Shown piece after piece: positions 33,312-40,187 of a stretch of 40,187 nt of DNA. The position numbers and the translations under genes are program-made. The stretch covers positions 1-40,187 of the forward strand of contig JBOGJI010000285.1 in NCBI GenBank assembly GCA_050747865.1, read 5' to 3'. The notes under the pieces were generated by a model, which worked only from the letters and a program-made list of their open reading frames with translations, was not told the origin of the DNA and did not search any database. The stretch is from JBOGJI01 sp050747865. Its GTDB lineage: Bacteria > Acidobacteriota > Thermoanaerobaculia > Multivoradales > JAHEKO01. Positions within the stretch are counted from its first letter, which is position 1; the number at the start of each line of letters is the position of its first letter.

Positions 33312-34046
33312 TTACGTGAAGTTGCGCTCGGCCAGGTTGAGGAACTCGAGGATGAAGTCGTCCATCTCCATCCTGGCGCGCCGGATCAGGTTGCCGAAGT
33401 AGTTGTACCCCATGAGCGCGGGGATCGCCGCCGCCAGGCCGGCGGCGGTGTTGACCAGGGCCTCGGCGATTCCCGGCGCCACGGCGACCAGCGAAGTCGA
33501 GCCGGTGGTGCCAATGTCCTGAAACGTCAGCATGATGCCCCAGACGGTGCCAAAAAGGCCGATGAACGGGCTGGCGGCCGCCGTGGTGGCCAGCAGGCCG
33601 GTGCCCCGCGACAGCGCCAGCAGCTCGTCGCCGTAGGCCCGACGCATGCTGCGCTGCAGGGTGTCGAGGGACTTGAGCCGGTACGGCCCGCCCGTCCCGC
33701 CGTCCTTTCCCTGGGCCTTGATCTGGGCGTCCACCTCCAGATAGCCGGCCTGGAAGAGCCCCACCAGCGGCGAGGCGTGCAGCCTGGTGGAGGCGGCATG
33801 TACCTCGCTGAAGCGCTGACTGCGGCGGAAGACGTCGAGGAAGCGGCCGGTGTGGTGCCCCCCGCGGCGGAACTGCAGCCACTTGCTGATCATCACGGCC
33901 CAGCTGGCGATCGACAAGACCACCAGCAGCACGAACACGAACCTGCCCGTCCACCCCGCCGACTCCATGAACAGGAGGAAGGGGTTGGTGGTCGTCGTGG
34001 TCGGGCCCTGGAGCAGGAGCGGAAGGGGTGTGGGGAATGTAGGCAT
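33312..34046 (-). CDS. tolQ: ExbB/TolQ family protein
   Basis: 244 residues, inner-membrane stator of the Tol motor with three transmembrane helices: about 25-48 (GWTGRFVFVLLVVLSIASWA), 150-172 (FIGLFGTVWGIMLTFQDIGT) and 190-215 (AVAPGIAEALVNTAAGLAAA). AFGTV-type helix 2 and helix 3 ALVNTAAGL with the conserved Thr are present. The ATG at 34046 with GGAGAG upstream is preferred; upstream bases could be read as a 40-residue extension with no similarity. First gene of the operon, divergent from etfB. Confidence 0.94.
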   Translation of the reverse strand: MPTFPTPLPLLLQGPTTTTTNPFLLFMESAGWTGRFVFVLLVVLSIASWAVMISKWLQFRRGGHHTGRFLDVFRRSQRFSEVHAASTRLHASPLVGLFQAGYLEVDAQIKAQGKDGGTGGPYRLKSLDTLQRSMRRAYGDELLALSRGTGLLATTAAASPFIGLFGTVWGIMLTFQDIGTTGSTSLVAVAPGIAEALVNTAAGLAAAIPALMGYNYFGNLIRRARMEMDDFILEFLNLAERNFT

Positions 34047-34085
34047 CGGCTCTCCGTGGTCTTCTCGCTGGCTTCGGCGGCGCAG

Positions 34086-34094
34086 AAGGTAGCA
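34086..34094 (-). promoter_or_regulatory. Extended -10 of the tolQ operon
   Basis: Minus strand TGCTACCTT. Transcription would start near 34079, ~33 bases before the tolQ ATG. Confidence 0.4.
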
Positions 34095-34133
34095 TGGGGG
34101 CTGATGGCTGTCCACGCACCGGTGGTGCCACCC

Positions 34134-34142
34134 TGCTAGAAT
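34134..34142 (+). promoter_or_regulatory. Extended -10 of etfBA
   Basis: TGCTAGAAT (TGn plus TAGAAT, 5 of 6). No -35 match. The predicted start near 34149 is exactly at the hairpin that follows. Confidence 0.5.
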
Positions 34143-34149
34143 CGCGCCA

Positions 34150-34167
34150 GCGGGCCGCAAGGCCCGC
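34150..34167 (+). other. 5'-terminal hairpin of the etfB leader
   Basis: Perfect seven-pair stem GCGGGCC (34150-34156) / GGCCCGC (34161-34167) with a GCAA tetraloop of the stable GNRA class. If transcription starts from TGCTAGAAT at 34134-34142, the mRNA begins with this hairpin, and the 42 bases to the etfB ATG remain single-stranded. It could protect the 5' end from RNase attack. Confidence 0.5.
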
Positions 34168-34209
34168 AACGTCTTGGTACTCAGACAATCACGAGCTGGA
34201 GGAGGTCAC

Positions 34210-35007
34210 ATGCGGATCGCCGTGTGTTTGAAACAGGTACCCGATACCGAGGCCCGCCTGCGGGTGGCCGCGGACGGGCGTTGGGTCGACGAGCAGGACC
34301 TGGCGTTCGGGATCAACGAGAGCGACGAATACGCGCTGGAAGAGGCTCTGACGCTGGCCGAGCGCAACGGCGGCGAGGTCACGGTCTTCTGCCTCGGGCC
34401 GGAGCGCGTGCGCGACGCCCTGCGCAAGGCGCTGGCTCTGGGCGCCGCCCGCGCCGTCCACCTGCACGACGAGGCCTTCCTGGGCGGCGACGCCGCGGCC
34501 ACGGCGCGCGCCCTGGCGGCGGCGATCCGCCGCGACAGCTTCGACCTGGTGCTCACCGGCTCGCAGTCGGACGACACCGGCTTCGCCGCCACCGGCTCGA
34601 TGCTCGCCGGCGAGCTGGGCTGGCCCCACGCCTGGCTGGTCATGGGCATCGAGCTCGAGGCAGGAGGGGCCGCGGCCCGCGTGACCCGCGAGATGGAGAG
34701 CGGCAAGAACGAGATCTTCCGCCTCTCGCTGCCCGCCGTGCTGCAGGTCCAGGCCGGCATCAACCATCCGCGCTACGCCTCCTTGAAAGGCATCATGCAG
34801 GCGAAAAAGAAGCCCATCGACTCCCTCGACCTCGCCGCCGTCGGGCTCGCCGCCGACGCGGCCGGCCGCGCGGGATCGCGCACCGAGATCGTGCGGGTGG
34901 CCCTCCCCGAGAGCGGCGCCGGAGCCCAGATGCTCGAAGGAGACGCCGCGACCGTGGCCCAGGCCCTGGTGGAGAAGCTGTCGCGCGAAGCGGGAGTGCT
35001 CTCATGA
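34210..35007 (+). CDS. etfB: Electron transfer flavoprotein, beta subunit
   Basis: 265 residues, binds AMP and with EtfA carries electrons from acyl-CoA and other dehydrogenases to the quinone pool. Family start MRIAVCLKQVPDTEARLRVA, NESDEYALEEALTLAERNGG, FDLVLTGSQSDDTGFAATGS and the EtfB signature VTREMESGKNEIFRLSLPAV with INHPRYASLKGIMQAKKKP, where the KGIM(Q/R)AKKK is diagnostic. ATG 34210 follows GGAGGT closely (3 bases), with GAGGAGG overlapping; its stop overlaps the etfA start by four bases. Confidence 0.96.
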   Translation: MRIAVCLKQVPDTEARLRVAADGRWVDEQDLAFGINESDEYALEEALTLAERNGGEVTVFCLGPERVRDALRKALALGAARAVHLHDEAFLGGDAAATARALAAAIRRDSFDLVLTGSQSDDTGFAATGSMLAGELGWPHAWLVMGIELEAGGAAARVTREMESGKNEIFRLSLPAVLQVQAGINHPRYASLKGIMQAKKKPIDSLDLAAVGLAADAAGRAGSRTEIVRVALPESGAGAQMLEGDAATVAQALVEKLSREAGVLS

Positions 35008-36002
35008 GCCGCCGGATCTGGGTCGTCGCCCAGCAGCGCGGCGGCAAGCTGCACCGCATGTCCCTGGAGACCCTGGCGGCCGCGCACGTCCTGGCGTCGC
35101 GCGTCGACGGCGAGGTCCGCGGCGTCGTGCTGTCGGCCACCCCCGAGCCCGCGGCCGCCGAGCTCGCCGCCTACGCCCTGGCCGGGGTCCTGGCCGTCCA
35201 GCATCCGGCCCTCGACCCGTACACGCCCGGCGCCTTCGTGGCCGCCCTCGAGTCCCTCATCCGGGACCGCCAGCCCAACATCGTCCTCTTCCCGCACAGC
35301 TACCAGTCCGTCGACCACGTGCCCCGCCTTGCCCAGGCGCTGGGCGGCGCGCTCATCCCCGAGGTCACCGGCTTCACTGGCTCTCCGGAGGGCGACGACG
35401 AGCTGCTGTGGCGCCGTCCCGTGCTCGGCGGCAAGCTGCAGGCCACGGTGCGCGTCACCGGCGGCGACACCCCCGTCCTGGCGACGATCCAGGCCGGCGC
35501 GTTCGCCGCCTCGGACGCCCCCCGGGGCAGCAGCGACATCGAGACCGTGGACCTCTCGCACGCCCAGATCGCCGCGGATCGCGAGATCCTCGGCATTGAG
35601 GACGTGGCCGGCGACCAGGTGGACCTGGGCCAGGCGCCGATCATTGTCGGCGTCGGGCGGGGAGTGGGCGGCGCCGACAAGCTCGCCCCGATCGAGGAGC
35701 TGGCGCGCGAGCTGGGCGCCGAGATCGGCGCCAGCCGCCCGGTGATCGACAACGGCTGGCTGCCGCGCGACCGCCAGATCGGCTCCTCGGGACAGACCGT
35801 GGCACCGAAGCTCTACCTGGCGGTGGGCATCTCCGGCGCCATCCAGCACCTGGTCGGCATGAAAGGCTCCCGCGTCGTCGTGGCCATCAACAAAGACCCG
35901 GGCGCGCCGATCTTCAAGCTCGCCCAATACGGCGTCGTCGGGGATCTCCACGAGATCGTCCCCGCCCTCACCGCCGCCCTGCGCGCGGCCCGGGGCGAGT
36001 GA
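35004..36002 (+). CDS. etfA: Electron transfer flavoprotein, alpha subunit
   Basis: 332 residues, FAD-binding partner of EtfB. C-terminal FAD domain: IIVGVGRGVGGADKLAPIEE, IGASRPVIDNGWLPRDRQIG, SSGQTVAPKLYLAVGISGAI and VVVAINKDPGAPIFKLAQYG, then VVGDLHEIVPAL. All features match canonical (not bifurcating-specific) EtfA. The 3' end overlaps the oppositely oriented SpoU gene by 35 bases, so the terminal codons of both are shared. Confidence 0.96.
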   Translation: MSRRIWVVAQQRGGKLHRMSLETLAAAHVLASRVDGEVRGVVLSATPEPAAAELAAYALAGVLAVQHPALDPYTPGAFVAALESLIRDRQPNIVLFPHSYQSVDHVPRLAQALGGALIPEVTGFTGSPEGDDELLWRRPVLGGKLQATVRVTGGDTPVLATIQAGAFAASDAPRGSSDIETVDLSHAQIAADREILGIEDVAGDQVDLGQAPIIVGVGRGVGGADKLAPIEELARELGAEIGASRPVIDNGWLPRDRQIGSSGQTVAPKLYLAVGISGAIQHLVGMKGSRVVVAINKDPGAPIFKLAQYGVVGDLHEIVPALTAALRAARGE

Positions 36003-36927
36003 TAGGGGAGGAGCGGCGTCGTTCGTAGAGCACCACGGCGGCGGCGACGGCCACGTTGAGGGATTCGACGGGAGATTCCATGGGGATGGTGAGCCGGACG
36101 TCGGCGGCGTCGAAGATGTCGGGGCGCGCGCCCGAGCCTTCGGAGCCGAGGACGAGGATGAGGGTGCCCTCGAGGTCGGCGGTGGCGCGGTGGAGCTCGG
36201 TGCCGTCTCGCGGCTCGAGGACGGCGACGCGCGGGGAGAGGGTTGCGAGGTGCCGGGTCAGGGCCGGGAGCTCCACGCTCGGGGCCACGGCGATGCGCAG
36301 GAGGCTGCCGGCGGAGGCCCGGAGGCTGCGGGGGTGCTCGGGGTGCGCGCAGTCCGGGCTGAGGACCAGTGCCGCCACGCCGGTGGCCTCGGCGACGCGG
36401 GCGATGGCGCCGAGATTGCCCGGGTCCTGGACGCGGTCCAGGTAGACGTAGACGCCGCCGCGTTGCGCCGGCAGCGCCGGCCAAAGGCCGGCGCCTGAAG
36501 CGGCCAGCCTGTCGCTTCGCTCCAGGCTGCTGGCGACATCGTTCCCAGGGCCTCGCGCAAGCGCTCGGCCGGCCGGCCAGGCGTTCGGCGCCTCGGTGGC
36601 TTCGGGCGCGACATCGGGAGCGGGGCAGCGGTACAGGCGGAGGAGCGTGCGCGCCACGATGCCGCGCGGGGAGTCGGCGTCGGCGAGCTCCTCGAGCACC
36701 TCGGGCGCGGCGAGCTCGGGAGGGTGGGGGAGGGCACGGCGGAGGGCCGCTGCATCTTCGCTGTCCCAGAACGCCGGGGTCGCCACCACCGAGTTGACCG
36801 GGAGACCCGCCGCCAGCGCCGCGCTGATCAGGTGCGGACCTTCCAGCAGGGCCTCGCCGGGGGCACCTTTACAGCGCCGGATGCGCTTCATATCCTTGAG
36901 CTTCTGGTTTCTTCGACTGGTGATCAT
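35968..36927 (-). CDS. TrmH/SpoU-family RNA methyltransferase
   Basis: 319 residues from ATG 36927 (MITSRRNQKLKDMKRIRRCK, the usual opening). Domains: an N-terminal substrate-binding domain (1-105: ALLEGPHLISAALAAGLPVN), a linker, and the SPOUT knot domain (about 160-300) with VYLDRVQDPGNLGAIARVAE, LILVLGSEGSGARPDIFDAA and IPMESPVESLNVAVAAAVVL, the three SpoU motifs for SAM and 2'-O-ribose methylation. The linker contains ~40 extra residues (about 112-153, SSLERSDRLAASGAGLWPAL) encoded by a palindromic element. Target rRNA or tRNA unknown. Confidence 0.92.
   Translation of the reverse strand: MITSRRNQKLKDMKRIRRCKGAPGEALLEGPHLISAALAAGLPVNSVVATPAFWDSEDAAALRRALPHPPELAAPEVLEELADADSPRGIVARTLLRLYRCPAPDVAPEATEAPNAWPAGRALARGPGNDVASSLERSDRLAASGAGLWPALPAQRGGVYVYLDRVQDPGNLGAIARVAEATGVAALVLSPDCAHPEHPRSLRASAGSLLRIAVAPSVELPALTRHLATLSPRVAVLEPRDGTELHRATADLEGTLILVLGSEGSGARPDIFDAADVRLTIPMESPVESLNVAVAAAVVLYERRRSSPITRPGPRAGRR
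36470..36592. repeat. Palindromic element inserted in the SpoU gene
   Basis: A perfect nine-pair hairpin GCGCCGGCC-AAA-GGCCGGCGC (36474-36494) is followed by CAGCCTG/CAGGCTG (36505-36511 with 36523-36529), nested in TGTCGC/GCGACA (36510-36515 with 36533-36538), then GCGC-AA-GCGC and GGCCGGCCGGCC. This concentration of inverted repeats is unlike the rest of the gene and coincides with the extra linker residues. It is unrelated in sequence to the nuo repeats. The exact borders are a guess. Confidence 0.6.
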
Positions 36928-37552
36928 GAGCGGCGCCTTAGAGTCACAGACTCTCAATATTAGGGACTTCTGGCAGAGGCTCCAAACCGGCGTCGAGGTC
37001 GCGGTGGCGGGGGGGAGTCGTCCAGAAGTGCTGCTCGGAGTGCGCGACGGCTTTCGTCGGTACTTCGAAGGTGCCCCGGGACGGCCGGTGCCGGTGGTGG
37101 TCGTGCCCCACGGTGACGCGGCCGGAGGGCATCCCCTGCTGCTGTCGGACGAGGCGATCCTCGGGGTGGCCCGCTCCGGCCTCGACCAGATGCGGGCCGA
37201 GGCCGGGAGCGCCTATCACTTCCTCGTCGCCACCGAAGGCGGAACTCACGCCCTGCGCCTCGAGGACAGCCATCACGTCTTCGTCCGCTGCTGGACGGTG
37301 TTGTGGAGCACGGTGGGGGAGGCGGTCGGAGGCAGCGGCTCGGTGGAGATTCCGCAGCGGTTCCTGTCCGGGCTGGAGGAACCCGGCGCCGTCCGCCACC
37401 TGCCGGGGACGCGGCGGGCCGGCGGCCTGATCGCGTCGTTGACCGGCGGTCTGGAGACGCGCCGCTCGGCGATCGCGCAGGCGACGCTGCACGCCCTGGC
37501 GTCCCTGTTCTACGGTGTCGTCGAGGGCCGTCCGGTGCGGTGGAACCGCTGA
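36926..37552 (+). CDS. DUF84-family protein (NTP-phosphatase fold)
   Basis: 208 residues. Follows the pattern of the DUF84/YjjX non-canonical purine NTP phosphatases: VEVAVAGGSRPEVLLGVRDG (start of the Rossmann-like core), LSDEAILGVARSGLDQMRAE, and the glycine run GGLIASLTGGLETRRSAIAQ with ATLHALASLFYG at the end. Known relatives hydrolyse ITP/XTP, but the acidic metal ligands are not obvious here (a Gly-Gly-Thr appears where an Glu-Gly-Gly occurs), so catalysis is uncertain. The ATG at 36926 overlaps the SpoU ATG on the other strand (TCATGA). No Shine-Dalgarno, so a later start near VEVAV is possible. Confidence 0.72.
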   Translation: MSGALESQTLNIRDFWQRLQTGVEVAVAGGSRPEVLLGVRDGFRRYFEGAPGRPVPVVVVPHGDAAGGHPLLLSDEAILGVARSGLDQMRAEAGSAYHFLVATEGGTHALRLEDSHHVFVRCWTVLWSTVGEAVGGSGSVEIPQRFLSGLEEPGAVRHLPGTRRAGGLIASLTGGLETRRSAIAQATLHALASLFYGVVEGRPVRWNR

Positions 37553-37571
37553 TCCGATTTCCCCCGGGGTT

Positions 37572-37580
37572 TGCTAGCAT
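37572..37580 (+). promoter_or_regulatory. Extended -10 of metK, leaderless arrangement
   Basis: TGCTAGCAT (TGn plus TAGCAT) ends six bases before the metK ATG (37587), so the mRNA probably begins at that A. No Shine-Dalgarno and no SAM riboswitch fit between. Confidence 0.5.
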
Positions 37581-37586
37581 CACCGG

Positions 37587-38771
<1,185 letters not shown>

Positions 38772-38785
38772 AGCTCAATCAGCCG

Positions 38786-40081
38786 GTGGCCGGTGGCCAG
38801 TTATCGATGAAGAGCCCCGCGTCACAGGTTGTCTCGCGCAGGGGAGTCGGGCCTCGTCTCGTGGTGTTAGGTTGCGGCTTCGGAGGGTACTCGCTCCTCT
38901 CGCGGCTTCCTCGCGAGCTCCTGCGGACGCGTGTGCGGGCGACCCTGGTATCGCCGCGCAATTACTTCCTGTTCACGCCGTTGCTCCCCTCCGCGGTCAG
39001 CGGCACGGTGGAGCCGCGCAGCATCCTGGAGGCGGCGCGGCGCCGCTTGCGGCAGGTCGAGGTGATCGGGGCCGCGGCCGGCTCGGTGGATCACGAGCGC
39101 CGCGTCGTGACCTGCTGCTCGGAGGTGACCGGCGAGCAGTTCGAGGTTCCGTTCGACCTGCTGGTGATCGCGGTGGGGGCGCGGGTGGACGACTACGGTA
39201 TCCGCGGCGTGGCCGAGCACACGCTGCCGCTCGCCGACGTCGAGGACGCCCGCCGCATCCGCGGCGAGCTGCTGGCGCGTTTCGTCGCTGCCGAGGTGCC
39301 GGGTCTGAGCGACGAGGAGACGCGCCGTCGCCTGCGCGTCGTCGTCTGCGGCGGCGGCCCCACGGGCGTCGAGGTGGCGGCGGAGATCCAGGATCTCCTG
39401 CACGGCGAGCTGGCGCGCCTCTATCCCGAGCTGGCGCCGCTCGCGTCGGTGGTCCTGCTCGAGGCCATGGAGCGCATCCTCGGCGGTTTCCACCGGGCGC
39501 TGGCGGACTACGCCAGCCGGCACTTCCGCCGCGAAGGCATAGTCGTGCGCACCGGCAGCAAGGTGGTGGAAATCGACGGTAAGGCCGTGCGCCTGGCCGG
39601 AGGCGAGTCCATCCCGTACGGCATGGTGGTGTGGGCGGGAGGGAACACCGCCACCCGCCTGGTCTCGGAGCTGGGCGCGCCGCTGGTACGAGGGCGCCTG
39701 GCCGTGGACGGGCAACTACTCCTGCGGGGAGAGACCGATATCTACGCGCTCGGCGACTGCGCGGCGGTGGGGGAGCCGCCGCTCCCGGCCACCGCCCAGG
39801 TGGCGCAGCAGCAGGGCAAATACCTGGCGCGCGCCCTGGCGCGGCGTCTCGACGGTCGGGACGTATCGCCGTTCCGCTACCGCCCCTTGGGCATGCTCGC
39901 CTACATCGGCGCCGGCCGGGCCCTGGCCGACCTGCCGCACGCCCCGTGGAAGGGCCGCTCCGCCTGGCTCTTCTGGCGCTCCGTCTATCTCACCAAGCTG
40001 GTGAGCTGGAGCAACAAGGCCAACGTCCTCTTCGACTGGCTCAAGGCCCGTGTGTTCGGGCGCGATCTGAGCCGGCTGTGA
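38786..40081 (+). CDS. ndh: Type II NADH dehydrogenase-like FAD oxidoreductase
   Basis: 431 residues from GTG 38786 (ATG 38807 is an alternative, 424 residues). FAD-binding RLVVLGCGFGGYSLLSRL near the N-terminus, NYFLFTPLLPSAVSGTVEPR, the NADH Rossmann loop RLRVVVCGGGPTGVEVAAEI, VVWAGGNTAT, and DIYALGDCAAVGEPPLPATA with a following QVAQQQGKYLARAL. The last ~40 residues (WLFWRSVYLTKLVSWSNKAN, then VLFDWLKARVFG) are the amphipathic membrane anchor of NDH-2. It oxidises NADH with quinone without pumping protons. Beside a nuo operon, it implies two NADH routes. Confidence 0.93.
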   Translation: MAGGQLSMKSPASQVVSRRGVGPRLVVLGCGFGGYSLLSRLPRELLRTRVRATLVSPRNYFLFTPLLPSAVSGTVEPRSILEAARRRLRQVEVIGAAAGSVDHERRVVTCCSEVTGEQFEVPFDLLVIAVGARVDDYGIRGVAEHTLPLADVEDARRIRGELLARFVAAEVPGLSDEETRRRLRVVVCGGGPTGVEVAAEIQDLLHGELARLYPELAPLASVVLLEAMERILGGFHRALADYASRHFRREGIVVRTGSKVVEIDGKAVRLAGGESIPYGMVVWAGGNTATRLVSELGAPLVRGRLAVDGQLLLRGETDIYALGDCAAVGEPPLPATAQVAQQQGKYLARALARRLDGRDVSPFRYRPLGMLAYIGAGRALADLPHAPWKGRSAWLFWRSVYLTKLVSWSNKANVLFDWLKARVFGRDLSRL

Positions 40082-40097
40082 GCTGCCGGCGACCCGG

Positions 40098-40187
40098 CTA
40101 GTGTTGTGTCTCCAACATGGCTTTGCCAGATGCGCGAGTCATCTTCGTCGCTGGCAAGGCGCGCTGACGCAGGCATAGCTGGGGCTA
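40098..40187. repeat. Edge of an interspersed repeat with hairpin
   Basis: The ~90 bases after ndh contain TTGCCAG (40123-40129) and CTGGCAA (40151-40157), a seven-pair stem with a 21-base loop, preceded by GTGTTGTGTCTCC and followed by GCGCGCTGACGCAGGCAT. The sequence is non-coding in all frames and resembles dispersed long-hairpin repeats I have seen in other G+C-rich genomes. Since the window ends here, length and nature cannot be settled; a terminator for ndh is an alternative. Confidence 0.35.

Noticed and set aside
37553..37586. A SAM riboswitch before metK.
   Set aside because: The gap is 34 bases and the likely transcript start is at the ATG.

Overview
The window is G+C-rich, densely packed bacterial chromosome. 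It comes from a Gram-negative: there is a complete tolQ-tolR-tolA/tonB-tolB-pal-cpoB operon and an lptE lipoprotein gene. Gene content and small accessory cassettes (AbiEii-like nucleotidyltransferase, H-type lectin, DUF4910) would suit Acidobacteriota (for example Thermoanaerobaculia) or a delta-proteobacterial relative, but no phylogenetic marker was compared, so this is a guess.

Layout. 1-6350, minus strand: respiratory complex I genes in the order nuoA-E-F-G-H-J-K-L; nuoB, C, D and I are absent from the places they usually occupy. 6590-8293: a VOC-fold protein, a decayed nucleotidyltransferase cassette, tRNA-Leu(CAG) and a YefM-YoeB toxin-antitoxin pair. 8404-12976: rnr, a lipoprotein, der and a MerR regulator. 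12977-14700: remnants (HNH nuclease, orphan fragments), an H-type lectin protein, tRNA-Pro(GGG) and a ribbon-helix-helix protein. 14800-18547 and 20342-23613: lipid/sugar genes (DUF374 acyltransferase, C-methyltransferase, RmlC-like epimerase, DUF4910 protein, NAD-dependent epimerase, nucleotidyltransferase, and an APC permease), split by an accessory block with a second toxin-antitoxin module and an unrecognised two-gene operon. 23608-28815: a ParB-like protein, then ribH-nusB-leuS-lptE. 28823-34046: rpsT and the tol-pal operon. 34210-40081: etfB-etfA, a SpoU RNA methyltransferase, a DUF84 protein, metK and a type II NADH dehydrogenase. The last ~90 bases look like the edge of a repeat.

How the genes work together. 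Nuo subunits and the NDH-2-like enzyme are two routes for NADH electrons into quinone, and EtfAB feeds electrons from dehydrogenases. The Tol-Pal set couples the proton motive force to outer membrane constriction. The sugar genes probably make and attach a C-methylated deoxysugar of a surface glycan.

The most unusual signal is a palindromic repeat that sits inside the nuo operon twice. At both sites the ATGA stop/start junction of the neighbouring genes lies in the hairpin loop, and the repeat supplies nearly identical C-terminal tails to NuoJ and NuoA. A different palindromic element seems to be inserted in frame in the SpoU methyltransferase. Several genes also share an extended -10 promoter of the form TGCTANNNT, in two cases (metK and an antitoxin gene) so close to the start codon that the mRNA would be leaderless.
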